Below, in pieces: positions 47,338-59,880 of a stretch of DNA of 64,000 nucleotides. Made by a program: the position numbers and the translations under genes. Origin of the DNA: Psychromonas sp. SA13A (GTDB taxonomy: Bacteria; Pseudomonadota; Gammaproteobacteria; Enterobacterales; Psychromonadaceae); the NCBI RefSeq assembly GCF_011378715.1, contig NZ_WTKU01000016.1, positions 1 to 64,000 on the forward strand, written 5' to 3'. The notes under the pieces are model-generated. The model was not told where the DNA came from. It searched no databases and worked only from the letters and a program-made list of their open reading frames with translations. Numbering within the stretch: position 1 is the first letter of the stretch; each line of letters starts with the position of its first letter.

Positions 47338-50207
47338 TAGTGCAGGAAAAAAAGCCCGGTTCAGTTAAGACTTTCTCGTCTTCAATCAGATTAACACGGT
47401 TAACATCAGTGTTATGTTTTTTGTGCTTTGTATTTATATTACAAAGCATTAGTTTTAATGCCTTCGCTGCTCAAAAAAATGAGCTCAAAGGGGTACGAAC
47501 TTGGCCATCTCCTGATAATACGCGTATTGTATTAGATCTTGCTCAAAAACCCGACTATGAAACTCATTATCTGACGCACCCAGACCGTCTAGTGGTGGAC
47601 TTAAAAACTACTAATAACAAAGCGAACTTAAAAAAGATTAGCAATAAAGGTGTTTTGATCAAGAATATTCGTGAAAGTGCGAGTGGTGAAAGTGGTACAT
47701 TCCGTCTAGTTGTTGATTTAAAAAAAGCCAGTAAAGCGAAAATTTTTAGTTTACGACCAGCAAAACCCTATGGCCATCGTTTAGTCATCGACCTGCCCAC
47801 TCTTGTTACTAAGGTACCCAAAAGTATTGCTGCAGTGCCAAATGGTCGCGATATTATTATTGCTGTTGATGCAGGGCATGGTGGTGATGACCCTGGTGCA
47901 TTGGGTAAATATACCTACGAAAAGAAAGTCACTCTACAAATTGCTAAACGTTTAAAAACCAAAATTGATGCACAAAAAGGGATGCAGTCTTTTTTAATTA
48001 GGACGGGTGATTATTTTGTTAATTTGAATAAAAGGTCTGAAATTGCACGCAAAGGAAAAGCCGACTTCCTCGTTTCTATTCATGCCGATGGTTTTACTTC
48101 AAGCCAACCTAGAGGGGCATCCGTATGGGTATTATCAAACCGCAGAGCAACCACTGAGTTAGGCCGTTGGATGGAAAAACACGAAGCACATTCTGAATTG
48201 TTAGGTGGTGCTGGTGATATTATTCAAGACTCCGATAGTGTGCCATTTTTGAATAAAATGTTATTGGATATGTCGATGGGTAATACCATGGGCGTCGGTT
48301 ATACGATTGGTGACTTAGTGACGACGGAGCTTTCTAAAGTCACTCAAATGCATAAGAAAAAACCAGTACATGCAAGTTTAGCCGTGCTTAAATCGCCAGA
48401 CATTCCTTCTATTTTAGTAGAAGCCGGTTTTATTACTAACCGCACTGAAGAACGTTTATTAAACCAAGCTGAGTTTCAAAATAAAATTGCGAGTGCGGTT
48501 TATAAAGGAATTTATAAGCATTTTAATGATAAACCACCCCAAGGTAGCCTATTCGCTCAGAAAAAACGCGCGATTAAACATACCGTAAGAAGCGGAGAGT
48601 CTTTATCTGTTTTAGCAAGACGCTATAGCGTAACGAGTAATGAACTTAAATCGTTTAATCATTTAAAATCTAATTCATTACGAATTGGCCAAGTGTTAAG
48701 TATTCCACCTAATTATCAAGTTGCTGCAAATGAACCAACGAGTCAACAGAATGCAGCGCCGGTCAGAAGAAAAGCACAAACTCATGTTGTAAAACGTGGT
48801 GAATCATTATCTGTGATTGCAGCCAAATACCAACAAAGCACAAAAACACTAGCCGAATACAATCAATTGCGTTCGACAACCTTAGCGATTGGGCAAAAGA
48901 TTAACATTCCCGGAGATGTTCAAACTAGTGTTGCATCAACCACCGTAGTGAATGCGTCTAAACCTATGACTCAACGAGTGCTACAAAAAGAGCAACTTCA
49001 TCAAGTTAAACGGGGCGAGTCTTTGTCTGTGATTGCTAGTCAATATGATAAAAGCATTGCTCAGTTAATGTCTTATAACAAGTTACAACGTTCATCTTTA
49101 CAAGTAGGACAAAAAATTAAGATACCCGGTGTCTATATTGAAGTCGCAGCGACTGCAACACCTAGTGTACAAGCACCCATTGTTAATACTCCCGAGATAC
49201 ATAAAGTACAGCGTGGTGAGTCGTTGTCTGTGATTGCTAACCAGTACAATAAAAGTATTGCTGAAATTAAAGATTATAACGACTTAAAAACGACCACCTT
49301 GTTTGTTGGCCAGCAGCTAAAACTTTCTAAACAACAGAAACCTGTATTAGCTGTCGCTGAACGAAAACAGTCACAACAAAAAAATAAAGTTATAAAAGCG
49401 CAAACACACAAAGTGAAACGTGGTGAGTCTTTATCTGCAATCGCACAAAAATATGCATCCACAACGGCGCAACTAAAACAATATAACAACCTTAAAAGTA
49501 CGTCTTTATTGATTGGTCAAAAAATAAAAATTCCTGGTAATCAACAACAAATTACTCAACGACCGGATCTTATTTACCGTGTTAAAAGTGGTGACTCGCT
49601 ATCGGTGATTGCAAGTCAATATGATATGAGCACAAAAGCATTAAAAGATTATAATCAATTAAGATCTAGTAGTTTACGTGTGGGACAAAAAATTAAGGTA
49701 CCCGGAACGATGACGACGGCTGCTGTTAAAAAAGTTGTAGTGCCTACTCAGCATAAGGTCAGTAGTGGTGAATCATTGTCTGTGATTGCTGAAAAATATG
49801 ATCGTACTTCAAAGCAATTTGAAGTCTATAACAATTTAAGTTCTTCACGTTTATTAGTCGGGCAGGTGTTAAAAATTCCAGGTGCGAATTATGTTGCTCC
49901 ATCTGTACCTGAATCGCATAAGGTGAAAAGTGGTGAATCGCTGTCTGTCATCGCTTATCAATATGGAACAACGTCAGAGCAACTGAAACTGCATAATAAG
50001 TTACGCTCAAGTACCTTATTTGTTGGTCAAGTATTAAAAATTCCGACACAAAAAGTACAACAAACAGAGCACAAAGTGCGAAGTGGAGAATCTTTATCGG
50101 TTATTGCTCAACGCTATGGCACCACGACGACTGCCATTAAATCAACCAATAATCTACGTTCGAATTCACTGGCCGTTGGGCAAGTGCTTACTATCCCTAT
50201 CAGCTAG
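47334..50207 (+). CDS. amiB: N-acetylmuramoyl-L-alanine amidase (AmiB/AmiC type) with nine LysM repeats
   Basis: Periplasmic Zn amidase that splits septal peptidoglycan at cell separation, normally activated by EnvC. The 957 residues are about twice E. coli AmiB (445). A signal peptide is at about 22-46, an AMIN domain at about 50-160 and an Amidase_3 domain at about 172-400, with [14 protein letters not shown] and SIHADGF holding Zn ligands and VEAGFITN at its end. From residue 416 nine LysM repeats follow, each with a [10 protein letters not shown] core. E. coli AmiB has one LysM. Gene position before mutL fits amiB. Confidence 0.95.
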   Translation: MIVQEKKPGSVKTFSSSIRLTRLTSVLCFLCFVFILQSISFNAFAAQKNELKGVRTWPSPDNTRIVLDLAQKPDYETHYLTHPDRLVVDLKTTNNKANLKKISNKGVLIKNIRESASGESGTFRLVVDLKKASKAKIFSLRPAKPYGHRLVIDLPTLVTKVPKSIAAVPNGRDIIIAVDAGHGGDDPGALGKYTYEKKVTLQIAKRLKTKIDAQKGMQSFLIRTGDYFVNLNKRSEIARKGKADFLVSIHADGFTSSQPRGASVWVLSNRRATTELGRWMEKHEAHSELLGGAGDIIQDSDSVPFLNKMLLDMSMGNTMGVGYTIGDLVTTELSKVTQMHKKKPVHASLAVLKSPDIPSILVEAGFITNRTEERLLNQAEFQNKIASAVYKGIYKHFNDKPPQGSLFAQKKRAIKHTVRSGESLSVLARRYSVTSNELKSFNHLKSNSLRIGQVLSIPPNYQVAANEPTSQQNAAPVRRKAQTHVVKRGESLSVIAAKYQQSTKTLAEYNQLRSTTLAIGQKINIPGDVQTSVASTTVVNASKPMTQRVLQKEQLHQVKRGESLSVIASQYDKSIAQLMSYNKLQRSSLQVGQKIKIPGVYIEVAATATPSVQAPIVNTPEIHKVQRGESLSVIANQYNKSIAEIKDYNDLKTTTLFVGQQLKLSKQQKPVLAVAERKQSQQKNKVIKAQTHKVKRGESLSAIAQKYASTTAQLKQYNNLKSTSLLIGQKIKIPGNQQQITQRPDLIYRVKSGDSLSVIASQYDMSTKALKDYNQLRSSSLRVGQKIKVPGTMTTAAVKKVVVPTQHKVSSGESLSVIAEKYDRTSKQFEVYNNLSSSRLLVGQVLKIPGANYVAPSVPESHKVKSGESLSVIAYQYGTTSEQLKLHNKLRSSTLFVGQVLKIPTQKVQQTEHKVRSGESLSVIAQRYGTTTTAIKSTNNLRSNSLAVGQVLTIPIS
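48579..50204 (+). repeat. Nine tandem LysM repeats in AmiB
   Basis: Units of about 44 residues separated by short variable linkers begin near residues 416, 484, 554, 620, 690, 745, 800, 857 and 910 (last numbers approximate). Units share GESLSVIA, an N-x-L-x-S/T-x-x-L motif, and VGQ-K/V-L-K-IP endings. DNA identity between units is moderate, so the expansion is not very recent. Confidence 0.88.
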
Positions 50208-50225
50208 TACTGCGAGTGTAAAAGC

Positions 50226-52196
50226 ATGTCTATTCAAATATTACCGGCACGTTTAGCTAACCAAATAGCAGCTGGAGAAGTGGTCGAGCGACCAGCTTCA
50301 GTGGTTAAAGAGTTAGTCGAAAATAGTTTAGATGCCGGAGCAACGCGGATTGAAATCGAGATTGAGCAAGGCGGTGCTAAATGTATTCGTATTAAAGATA
50401 ATGGTAATGGGGTTAGTAAAGACCAACTTACTCTTGCTTTGAGTCGACATGCAACCAGTAAAATAAGCCACCTTGACGACCTAGAAGCGATTGTTAGTTT
50501 AGGTTTTAGAGGAGAGGCGTTAGCCAGTGTCAGTTCAGTGGCTCGTTTAACGTTTACTTCAAAACCCGCGGATCAAGATCAAGCTTGGCAAGCCATTGCG
50601 GAAGGTCGAGATATGCAAGTAAATGTGCAGCCTGCGGCTCATCCTCAAGGTACTACTGTCGAAGTATTAGATCTGTTTTTTAACACTCCTGCTCGTCGCC
50701 GCTTCTTAAAAACTGAAAAGACAGAATTTCAACATATTGATGAATTAATAAAACGTATTGCGCTTAGTCGTTTTGATATTGCAATTAGTTTGAAACACAA
50801 CAATAAAATGGTACGACAATATCGTGCCGCTCCGCAACAAAGTCAGCAAGAAAAACGCATTGCAGCTGTTTGTAGTGAACAATTTATTCAACATGCTGTT
50901 TTTTTTGAACATGCAGATCAAGCATTAAAAATTTCAGGTTGGGTATCGGATCGTTTATCGCCAAGACCTTTAGCCGACGTGCAATATTGTTATATTAATG
51001 GGCGCATGATCCGCGACAAATTAGTTAACCATGCAATCAAACAAGTTTATGCTCACTTCTTACCGCCGGGTATGTTTCCTGGGTATATTATTTATATTAA
51101 ATGTGATGCAAAAGAGGTCGATGTTAATGTCCATCCTGCTAAGCATGAGGTCAGGTTCCATCAAGCGCGTTGGGTGCATGATTTTATTAGTAGTACGCTG
51201 AATAGCACACTAAATGATAGCTCGTTATTAAGCCATCAGAATGACTTAACTACATCAGCTGCCGGACATGACTATCAAGTACCTACTAGTATCAGTGATA
51301 CTCAACCCACAGGTGCAACCAGTAACGCTGCTAGTGTAAGTAATAGCGGTAATAGTCATAACAATTATCACAATCAAAATAACCCTCATTATTTAGATAC
51401 GGGTACGAATAACCGTGTTGGGCAGGGCAACCAAGGGGCATCAACTGGAGCTGCCAATCCTCATTACTCACCTGCAGTGCAGAGGCCTGGACTCGATCAC
51501 CAACAAGTAGAGGCCTACTGTGATTTTGTTGCTGAAGCTTACCAACAAAATATCGTTTCTCCTGCAACGCATAACTCGTCGTTGAATAAAAACGTAGATG
51601 TAAAAGTCGCCAATGTAGTGTCCTCGATCGGTGCAGATTATTTATTGTTACAACCGTTACAACCCGAGTTGATGGCCTTATCTAACAATGGTTTGCTATT
51701 AATGTCATTAAAGCAGGCCAATGAGATCGTAGTTAGCGAGCATTTAGTGACTGCTTGGCAAAATGGTGAAGTTATCTCTCAACCTTTATTATTGCCAGTG
51801 CGATTTAAATTAGATGAAACAATGCAACAAGTGGCACAACAAGCTGAAACCTTATTAAATCGACTTGGTTTTAGTTATAAATTTCAATCTCAATTTTTGA
51901 TTGTTAGTCAGGTGCCAGCGCCTTTCAGGCATTCACCTATTGCGGTTATTCTGCCTGCTTTATTTGATTTATTAAAACAAAGCCATACAGCAGCGATAGA
52001 TGACAATGATCAACAACAAGTTGAATTAATTTGCCAACAATTAGGGGCATTATTAGTAGCCAATGAAATGGCAATCACTCCTTCATTAACGCAAATAGAA
52101 ACATTGCTAACGTCGTTAATGCCATTATCCGCAACACATTTACAACGCTGTTTCAAACAACCCGATTTGTCGTTGTTATTACAAGGTATTCAGTAG
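50226..52196 (+). CDS. mutL: DNA mismatch repair protein MutL
   Basis: Links MutS recognition to MutH nicking and UvrD unwinding. The 656 residues compare with 615 in E. coli. The GHKL ATPase domain is at about 1-330, starting [20 protein letters not shown], with [15 protein letters not shown] and [29 protein letters not shown] ends the N-terminal half. The linker at about 335-430 is Ser/Asn/His-rich, poorly conserved and longer than in E. coli. A C-terminal dimerisation domain follows. It starts 18 bp after amiB and ends one base before miaA. Confidence 0.96.
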   Translation: MSIQILPARLANQIAAGEVVERPASVVKELVENSLDAGATRIEIEIEQGGAKCIRIKDNGNGVSKDQLTLALSRHATSKISHLDDLEAIVSLGFRGEALASVSSVARLTFTSKPADQDQAWQAIAEGRDMQVNVQPAAHPQGTTVEVLDLFFNTPARRRFLKTEKTEFQHIDELIKRIALSRFDIAISLKHNNKMVRQYRAAPQQSQQEKRIAAVCSEQFIQHAVFFEHADQALKISGWVSDRLSPRPLADVQYCYINGRMIRDKLVNHAIKQVYAHFLPPGMFPGYIIYIKCDAKEVDVNVHPAKHEVRFHQARWVHDFISSTLNSTLNDSSLLSHQNDLTTSAAGHDYQVPTSISDTQPTGATSNAASVSNSGNSHNNYHNQNNPHYLDTGTNNRVGQGNQGASTGAANPHYSPAVQRPGLDHQQVEAYCDFVAEAYQQNIVSPATHNSSLNKNVDVKVANVVSSIGADYLLLQPLQPELMALSNNGLLLMSLKQANEIVVSEHLVTAWQNGEVISQPLLLPVRFKLDETMQQVAQQAETLLNRLGFSYKFQSQFLIVSQVPAPFRHSPIAVILPALFDLLKQSHTAAIDDNDQQQVELICQQLGALLVANEMAITPSLTQIETLLTSLMPLSATHLQRCFKQPDLSLLLQGIQ

Positions 52197-52197
52197 C

Positions 52198-53151
52198 ATG
52201 TCCGATACAAGCATTTCTCCTTTTCCGCTCGCTATTTTTTTAATGGGGCCAACTGCATCTGGCAAAACTGATTTAGCTATTAAGCTCGCACAACAATGCC
52301 AATGTGAAATTATCAGTGTAGATTCTGCACTAATTTACAAAGGGATGGATATTGGGACAGCAAAACCAAGTGCCCAGGAGCAGGCGCTCGCACCGCACCT
52401 ATTAGTTGATATCATTGACCCTAAAGACAGTTATTCCGCCGGTAATTTTCGTGATGACGCGTTACGTTTGATGGGAGAGATTGTCGCGCGTGGTAATACG
52501 CCTTTATTAGTCGGTGGAACCATGCTTTATTATAAAGCCTTAGTTGAAGGATTATCTCCTTTGCCTAGTGCAGATATTGAAATTCGAGCGGGTATAGAGC
52601 AGCAAGTCAAAGAAACAAGCTGGCAAGCATTACATGATGAATTGCGTACCATCGACCCGGTATCAGCTGAAAGGATCCACGTTAATGACCCACAGCGTTT
52701 AGCGAGGGCTATTGAAGTTTATCGTATTAGTGGCAAGAGTATGACTGAGCTGACGGCCATTAAAAGTGATCCTATCCCCTTTAATATTAAACAGTTTGCA
52801 ATTGCACCTCTAGACAAGTCAGTACTACATCAGCGAATTGAAAAGCGTTTTGATTTAATGCTCGCAGCGGGCTTTGAACAAGAAGTACAAAGCTTATATC
52901 AGCGTGGAGATTTGCATTTAGATTTACCTTCAATGCGTTGCGTTGGTTATCGTCAAATGTGGGAGTATATTGAAGGTAAAATGGATTATGAAGAGATGCG
53001 TTTTCGTGGAGTAGTAGCGACGCGACAATTAGCGAAAAGACAAATGACTTGGTTGCGAGGTTGGAAGCAAGATATTACTTGGTTAGAAAGTGCTGATGAG
53101 AATAACTTTGAAAAAATAAAGTCGGTTTTATTAAAACTTAGATTCAAATAA
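52198..53151 (+). CDS. miaA: tRNA dimethylallyltransferase
   Basis: Adds the dimethylallyl group to A37 of UNN-reading tRNAs, the first step to ms2i6A. The 317 residues match E. coli (316). The P-loop [13 protein letters not shown] is at about residues 15-27, [16 protein letters not shown] at about 43 and [11 protein letters not shown] at about 105. [10 protein letters not shown] and [14 protein letters not shown] are C-terminal tRNA-binding blocks. Start ATG lies one base past the mutL stop, so translation is likely coupled. The next gene, hfq, has a 147-bp spacer with a possible own promoter. Confidence 0.96.
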   Translation: MSDTSISPFPLAIFLMGPTASGKTDLAIKLAQQCQCEIISVDSALIYKGMDIGTAKPSAQEQALAPHLLVDIIDPKDSYSAGNFRDDALRLMGEIVARGNTPLLVGGTMLYYKALVEGLSPLPSADIEIRAGIEQQVKETSWQALHDELRTIDPVSAERIHVNDPQRLARAIEVYRISGKSMTELTAIKSDPIPFNIKQFAIAPLDKSVLHQRIEKRFDLMLAAGFEQEVQSLYQRGDLHLDLPSMRCVGYRQMWEYIEGKMDYEEMRFRGVVATRQLAKRQMTWLRGWKQDITWLESADENNFEKIKSVLLKLRFK

Positions 53152-53207
53152 GAAAAGCATGATTAAAACGTTAGTTATTGAAATAACAAAGAGATAGAAA
53201 GAGGTAC

Positions 53208-53247
53208 GGATCAAAATTTTAGGTTTTCAGTCGGTTTTTTTTGATCC
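53208..53247 (+). promoter_or_regulatory. Inverted repeat in the miaA-hfq spacer
   Basis: GGATCAAAA (53208-53216) and TTTTGATCC (53239-53247) form a perfect 9-bp inverted repeat just upstream of a TATACT (about 53254). It could be a weak terminator for miaA or a control element near an hfq promoter; evidence is only positional. Confidence 0.35.
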
Positions 53248-53289
53248 CTTCGTTATACTGCAGTTCAGTGATAATAAAAAGAATAATAA

Positions 53290-53526
<237 letters not shown>

Positions 53527-53553
53527 TTTATCAATTTTGGTAACATTTATGAT

Positions 53554-53584
53554 AATGGCTTGCCTGCAGGCAGGCCATTTTTTT
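53554..53584 (+). terminator. Rho-independent terminator after hfq
   Basis: AATGGC...GGCCATT extended stem enclosing TGCCTGCAGGCA, followed by T-run, 28 bp past the hfq stop. hflX downstream therefore needs read-through or its own promoter. Confidence 0.88.
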
Positions 53585-53656
53585 ATCTAATCATTTTATA
53601 GCTGTGGTAGGATGAAGATCTATTTATAATTCTTACTTAATCTATTGGAGAGTTAA

Positions 53657-54988
53657 TTGTTTGAACGTTACGAAGCCGGTGAACAGGCTGTTTTAGTCCA
53701 TGTTTCTTTTTCAGATGAAAATAATAAAGAAGATCTTGATGAGTTAAAACTGCTCGTCAGTTCTGCCGGAGTTAATTCAGTTGCAACCGTAACTGGCCCA
53801 CGTAAGTCACCCCATGCACGTTTTTTTGTTGGTACAGGTAAAGCACAAGAAATAGCTGATACTGTACGCACAATGGAAGCTGATATTGTTATCTTCAATC
53901 ATGCTTTAACACCAGCACAATTACGTAATATGGAAAAGATTTGCGAATGTTTAGTGCTCGATAGAACGGCACTTATTCTTGATATTTTTGCACAACGAGC
54001 AAGAACCTATGAAGGTAAGTTACAGGTTGAGCTTGCACAGCTACATTATATGTCGAGTCGCCTGATTCGAGGTTGGTCGCACCTTGATAAACAAAAAGGT
54101 GGTGTCGGAATGCGCGGTCCAGGTGAAACACAGCTGGAAAGTGATAGACGTTTATTAAGCGCGCGTATTACCACTATCAAGTCACGTTTAGAAAAAGTAT
54201 CTAAACAACGCGAGCAGGGACGTCGTTCTCGCTTACGCAATGAAGTGCCAACGGTTTCATTAGTGGGTTATACCAATGCGGGTAAATCTACATTATTTAA
54301 TCAAATTACCGCTGCAAAAGTGTATGCCGCTGACCAACTTTTTGCTACCTTAGACCCGACATTGAGAAAGATCTCTGTTGATGATGTAGGGACTTGTATT
54401 TTAGCGGATACGGTAGGGTTTATTCGTCACTTACCGCATGATTTAGTTGCTGCTTTTAAAGCCACTTTGCAAGAAACTCGTGAAGCGACGTTACTATTAC
54501 ATGTTGTGGATTGCTCAGATGAAAACTATTTAGCGAATATTGATGCCGTTGAACATGTTTTAAATGAAATTGATGCCGGTGAAGTACCGTACTTAATGGT
54601 GATGAATAAAATCGATGCATTAGAGCAAGCCGAACCAAGAATTGATTACGACGAAACAGGTCAACCTATTCGAGTTTGGTTATCAGCTCAAAAAGATATT
54701 GGCGTTGATCTGTTATTCGATGCATTATCAATGTTGTTATCTGGAAAAATTCGTTCTTTACAGTTATCTATACCGCCTGCACAGGGGAAATTACGCGCTC
54801 TATTTTATCAATTAGAGTGTATTGAAAATGAAGAATATGCAGAAAATGGAAATAGTGTTATTAATATCCGTCTTAATAATACCGACTGGCAACGTTTGAT
54901 CAAACAGGAAGGTAGTTATATCGAAGAGTTTGTAGTGGATAGCAATTACCAAACTGTTGCAGAATTAGATAAGGAAGAGTGGACCTAA
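53657..54988 (+). CDS. hflX: GTPase HflX, ribosome-splitting/rescue factor
   Basis: GTPase that binds 50S subunits and splits stalled or heat-stressed 70S ribosomes. The 443 residues begin with TTG (GGAG 6 bp upstream); the resulting MFERYEAGEQAVLVH matches E. coli HflX and no ATG is near, so the TTG start is well supported. The N-terminal HflX domain has the GVGMRGPGETQLESDRRLL block near 150-170. The G domain has GYTNAGKSTLF (about 206), DTVGFI (about 252) and NKID (about 316). Follows a terminator after hfq. Confidence 0.95.
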   Translation: MFERYEAGEQAVLVHVSFSDENNKEDLDELKLLVSSAGVNSVATVTGPRKSPHARFFVGTGKAQEIADTVRTMEADIVIFNHALTPAQLRNMEKICECLVLDRTALILDIFAQRARTYEGKLQVELAQLHYMSSRLIRGWSHLDKQKGGVGMRGPGETQLESDRRLLSARITTIKSRLEKVSKQREQGRRSRLRNEVPTVSLVGYTNAGKSTLFNQITAAKVYAADQLFATLDPTLRKISVDDVGTCILADTVGFIRHLPHDLVAAFKATLQETREATLLLHVVDCSDENYLANIDAVEHVLNEIDAGEVPYLMVMNKIDALEQAEPRIDYDETGQPIRVWLSAQKDIGVDLLFDALSMLLSGKIRSLQLSIPPAQGKLRALFYQLECIENEEYAENGNSVINIRLNNTDWQRLIKQEGSYIEEFVVDSNYQTVAELDKEEWT

Positions 54989-55125
54989 TATGTCATAAAC
55001 TCTTTATTATTAGCGTGAACATTGTTACATTGCAGTAACAGTTTGAGTGTTTGGTAAATTCTTTTAAATGATTCATAGTTAAACAGATTTTATTAATTCA
55101 ATTTATGAGTAAATCAGGAGCTAAC

Positions 55126-56304
55126 ATGGCTTGGAATGAACCGGGAAAAGATGATAAAAAAGATCAGGACCCGTGGAACAAAAACGGCAAAAAAAATGAA
55201 CAAGGTCCTCCCGACCTAGATGTTGTTTTTCAAAAGATATCTGGTGTTTTAGGCGGTTTGTTTGGTAATAAATCAACACAAGGTCCTAGTGGCAGTGGTA
55301 ATGGCGGAAAATTTATCGCTATTGCTATCTTAAGCATTATCGCTATTGTTTGGTTTGCAAGCGGTTGGTATACGGTTAAGGAATCTGATCGAGGTGTCGT
55401 GTTACGTTTTGGTGCTTACCACTCTCAAGTTGATCCTGGTTTACATTGGAATCCAAAATTTGTTGATCAAATTATTCCGATTAACGTTGAGGCTTTCCGT
55501 ACCATGCCTACAACAGGTTTCATGTTAACTGAAGATGAAAACATCGTACAAGTTTCAATGGAAATTCAGTACCGAATTGTTGCACCTGAAAAGTATCTGT
55601 TTAGTGTGACTAATGCTGATAATAGTTTATTACAAGCGTTAGATAGCTCTTTACGTTTCGTTATTGGTCATTCAACCATGGATGATGCATTAACAACGGG
55701 TCGTGAAGTGGTTCGTCAAGAAACATGGGAAATGTTGGATAAAATCATCGCTCCTTATGATCTAGGTATCCAAATTGTTGATGTTAACTTACAACAAACG
55801 CGTCCACCTGAACAAGTTAAAGATGCCTTTGATGATGCAATTGCAGCACAAGAAGATGAAGAGCGTTTTGTCCGTGAAGCCGAAGCTTATGAGCGTGAGA
55901 AAGAACCGATTGCACGTGGTCAAGTGAAACGTATCGAACAACAAGCTCGTTCATATGAAGAAGGTATTATATTACAAGCGCAAGGTGCGGTAGCAAAATT
56001 CAATCAATTATTACCAGAATATCAAGCTAACCCTGATGTTACTCGTCAGCGTTTATACATTGAAACGATGGAAAGAGTTCTTAGTAATAGCTCTAAAGTC
56101 TTAATTGATAACCAAGCTGGCGGCAATTTAACTTTCTTACCTCTTGATAAGTTAATGAGTAATCCTGACAACGGCTCATCTCGTTTACCGGTTGAAACCG
56201 AAATTGAAACTCGTTCTCGTGCCGATGAACAAGCAGATCTCGATGAACGCGCAACAAGTAGCGAACGTGCTACGCGTGGCACTCGAACTACTGGGAGAGA
56301 CTAA
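55126..56304 (+). CDS. hflK: HflK, FtsH-regulating SPFH protein
   Basis: With HflC forms a large periplasmic cage around the FtsH protease and moderates its activity. From ATG 55126 (AGGAG 5 bp upstream) it has 392 residues; a start 21 bp earlier lacks such a site and does not match homologues, which begin MAWNEPG-like. A Gly/Lys-rich cytoplasmic N-terminus, one membrane helix at about 65-85 (IAILSIIAIVWFASGWY) and an SPFH/band 7 domain at about 90-330 follow. The acidic/Arg-Thr-rich tail is variable. hflC starts 2 bp after its stop. Confidence 0.95.
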   Translation: MAWNEPGKDDKKDQDPWNKNGKKNEQGPPDLDVVFQKISGVLGGLFGNKSTQGPSGSGNGGKFIAIAILSIIAIVWFASGWYTVKESDRGVVLRFGAYHSQVDPGLHWNPKFVDQIIPINVEAFRTMPTTGFMLTEDENIVQVSMEIQYRIVAPEKYLFSVTNADNSLLQALDSSLRFVIGHSTMDDALTTGREVVRQETWEMLDKIIAPYDLGIQIVDVNLQQTRPPEQVKDAFDDAIAAQEDEERFVREAEAYEREKEPIARGQVKRIEQQARSYEEGIILQAQGAVAKFNQLLPEYQANPDVTRQRLYIETMERVLSNSSKVLIDNQAGGNLTFLPLDKLMSNPDNGSSRLPVETEIETRSRADEQADLDERATSSERATRGTRTTGRD

Positions 56305-56306
56305 TC

Positions 56307-57173
56307 ATGAAAAAATTCTTAATACTGCCAGCCATTCTATTTTTGGTTTTTGTAAGCAGTGCATTTGTTGTGACTGAAGGTCAAAACGGTATTGTTTTAC
56401 AATTTAGTAAAGTGAAGCGTGATAGTGAAGATAAACCGGTTGTATATGGCCCTGGTTTACATTTTAAAGTCCCGTTTATTGATGCTGTTCGTGTGATGGA
56501 TACGCGTATTCAAACACTTGATGACCAACCTGACCGTTTTGTAACCTCAGAGAAGAAAGATTTAATTATCGATTCTTATGTGAAGTGGCAAATAGACGAT
56601 TTGGCTGTTTATTACCTAGCAACAGGAGGTAATAAATTACAAGCTGAAGCGTTACTAAAACGTAAAATTAATAATGGTCTACGTAACGAGATTGGTTCAC
56701 ATACGATTAAAGATATTGTATCTGGTAAACGTGGTGAAGTGATGGAAACAGCACTGAAACGTATGGCGCGTTCATCTGAGTTAGGTATTAAAGTTGTTGA
56801 TGTTCGCATCAAGAAAATTAACTTACCTGATGGTGTAAGTAACAGTATTTACAAACGTATGCGTGCTGAGCGACAAGCTGTTGCAAGAGAGCATCGTTCA
56901 GAAGGTCAAGAGAAGTCTGAAGTGATCCGCGCAAACATCGACCGTAAAGTATCAATTATGTTGGCTCAAGCGAATAAAGAGTCTGCGGAGATACGTGGTC
57001 GAGGTGATGCTCATTCATCAAAGATTTACTCTGAAGCTTTCTCTCAAGATCCTGAGTTTTATGCCTTTATGCGTAGTATGCAAGCTTACCAAAAAAGCTT
57101 TGCAGACAAACAAGACGTGATGGTTTTAAGCCCTGATTCAGATTTCTTTAAATACATGGGCTCTCAAAAATAA
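56307..57173 (+). CDS. hflC: HflC, FtsH-regulating SPFH protein
   Basis: Partner of HflK in the FtsH-associated membrane complex. The 288 residues include an N-terminal membrane helix (about 3-21, FLILPAILFLVFVSSAFVV) and an SPFH domain with GLHFKVPFIDAVRVMDTRIQ near 52 and DVRIKKINLP near 168, then a helical region RGRGDAHSSKIYSEAF. The length is a little under E. coli HflC (334); the difference lies in the distal helical part. Followed by a strong terminator. Confidence 0.95.
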   Translation: MKKFLILPAILFLVFVSSAFVVTEGQNGIVLQFSKVKRDSEDKPVVYGPGLHFKVPFIDAVRVMDTRIQTLDDQPDRFVTSEKKDLIIDSYVKWQIDDLAVYYLATGGNKLQAEALLKRKINNGLRNEIGSHTIKDIVSGKRGEVMETALKRMARSSELGIKVVDVRIKKINLPDGVSNSIYKRMRAERQAVAREHRSEGQEKSEVIRANIDRKVSIMLAQANKESAEIRGRGDAHSSKIYSEAFSQDPEFYAFMRSMQAYQKSFADKQDVMVLSPDSDFFKYMGSQK

Positions 57174-57244
57174 ATTTTGATGTGATTCATTTATTAAGAG
57201 ATATTTGATTTAATAAACTTATTGAGATAGTAATAACTCATTGT

Positions 57245-57272
57245 AAAAAGGCCGATTTATCGGCCTTTTTTT
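57245..57272 (+). terminator. Rho-independent terminator after hflC
   Basis: AAGGCCGAT / ATCGGCCTT stem with a 2-base spacer and T-run, about 70 bp past the hflC stop. Confidence 0.9.
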
Positions 57273-57359
57273 ATTTTTAAATATATAAATGCGTATTAAC
57301 TAACAAAGATATTGATTCAACTGTTTAAACTTTGCTAAAATCCCCGTTCAATTCGCTAG

Positions 57360-58688
<1,329 letters not shown>

Positions 58689-58716
58689 TTGATTTAGTCA
58701 ATACAATATTTGTTTT

Positions 58717-58755
58717 AAAAAGCCCTCTATATTGTAAAATATAGAGGGCTTTTTT
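58717..58755 (+). terminator. Rho-independent terminator after purA
   Basis: AAAAGCCCTCTATATT / AATATAGAGGGCTTTT long stem with a 4-base loop and T-run; ends 22 bp before the treR start. Confidence 0.92.
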
Positions 58756-58776
58756 GTATTAAGGGAAATAGCAGTC

Positions 58777-59742
58777 ATGGTTAAAAAGTTAACTATCATG
58801 GATATTGCTAAACTAGCGGGTGTTGGAAAATCAACGGTATCACGTGTTTTAACAAACGATCCTAAAGTAAAAGTAAGTACACGTGAAAAAGTACAGCGTG
58901 TTATTCAAGAGTCTGGGTTTATTCCTTCTAAATCCGCACAAATGATGGGAGGAGGCACTAGTAAGGTGATTGGGATCATTGTCTCTCGATTATCATCTGT
59001 CTCTGAAAATCAGGTAGTAAGTGGGTTATTAGACATTATTTATGCGAATGGGTACGACGCTTTAATCATGGAAGGGCAATTCAGTGCAAGTAAAACAGAT
59101 GAGCACTTACTTGTTCTTCAGAAACGCCATGTTGACGGGATTATTTTATTTGGCTTTAGTGATTATGATTTAACAGCATTAGAGTTATTAGGTCAGAAAG
59201 CGATTGTCATTGCTGTTAATAGTGATGTTATTTCATCGGTTGGTTACGATAATGATGGCATGATCCAGCAAGCAATGATTCACCTTCAGCAATTAGGAAA
59301 GCAACACATTAGCTATCTTGGAGTGAACCCTGAAGATAAAACAACAGGTTTAATGCGACTTAATGCTTACTTGGATTATTGCCAAGCGCATCAGTTAGTT
59401 AGTCGTTATGAGACCGGTGAGCTGAGCCATCATAGTGCTTATGATTTGACTGATGCAGTGTTAACTGCTGAAACCCAAGCCATTGTATGCGCTAGTGATA
59501 CCTTAGCGATTGGTGTTGCAAAACGATTACAAGAACTTCAGCGTTATGACGTGATTGTTTCCGGAATAGGTGCATCAGATATGTTACCGTTTATTTTCGA
59601 GAATACATTCAGCATTGACCCAGGTTATTTTCAAGCAGGAAAAAGTGCAGCTGAATTATTATTCAAACAGTTATCTGGGGAACAGAAGGTAACGCACCTT
59701 GTTCAAGCTGCGACAATACATATGGGCCTAAAGGCTGAATAA
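58777..59742 (+). CDS. treR: Trehalose operon repressor TreR (LacI family)
   Basis: LacI-type repressor; in E. coli TreR is induced by trehalose-6-phosphate. The 321 residues have the helix-turn-helix at about 5-25 (MDIAKLAGVGKSTVSRVL) and a periplasmic-binding-like effector domain. VKRR-like blocks such as LQKRHVDGIILFGFSDYD and the late FSIDPGYFQAGKSAAELL are shared with E. coli TreR. It lies directly upstream of treB on the same strand. Two palindromes TGGGAGNGNTCCCA in the treR-treB spacer are its probable operators. Confidence 0.92.
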   Translation: MVKKLTIMDIAKLAGVGKSTVSRVLTNDPKVKVSTREKVQRVIQESGFIPSKSAQMMGGGTSKVIGIIVSRLSSVSENQVVSGLLDIIYANGYDALIMEGQFSASKTDEHLLVLQKRHVDGIILFGFSDYDLTALELLGQKAIVIAVNSDVISSVGYDNDGMIQQAMIHLQQLGKQHISYLGVNPEDKTTGLMRLNAYLDYCQAHQLVSRYETGELSHHSAYDLTDAVLTAETQAIVCASDTLAIGVAKRLQELQRYDVIVSGIGASDMLPFIFENTFSIDPGYFQAGKSAAELLFKQLSGEQKVTHLVQAATIHMGLKAE

Positions 59743-59785
59743 TTAACGCTCATAAATAGTATAAACTGATATCACTCGCACATAT

Positions 59786-59799
59786 TGGGAGTGTTCCCA
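59786..59799 (+). promoter_or_regulatory. Probable TreR operator 1
   Basis: TGGGAGTGTTCCCA, a near-perfect 14-bp palindrome of LacI-family type with a central pair, about 130 bp before treB. It matches the second site at 59881 in 12 of 14 positions. Confidence 0.75.
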
Positions 59800-59880
59800 T
59801 TTATTTCGTGATCATAACCACATTCTAAGTTGGCTCTTATTTTATTTACCTTCTTCATTGGTTATCATTTGACCAGTTAA

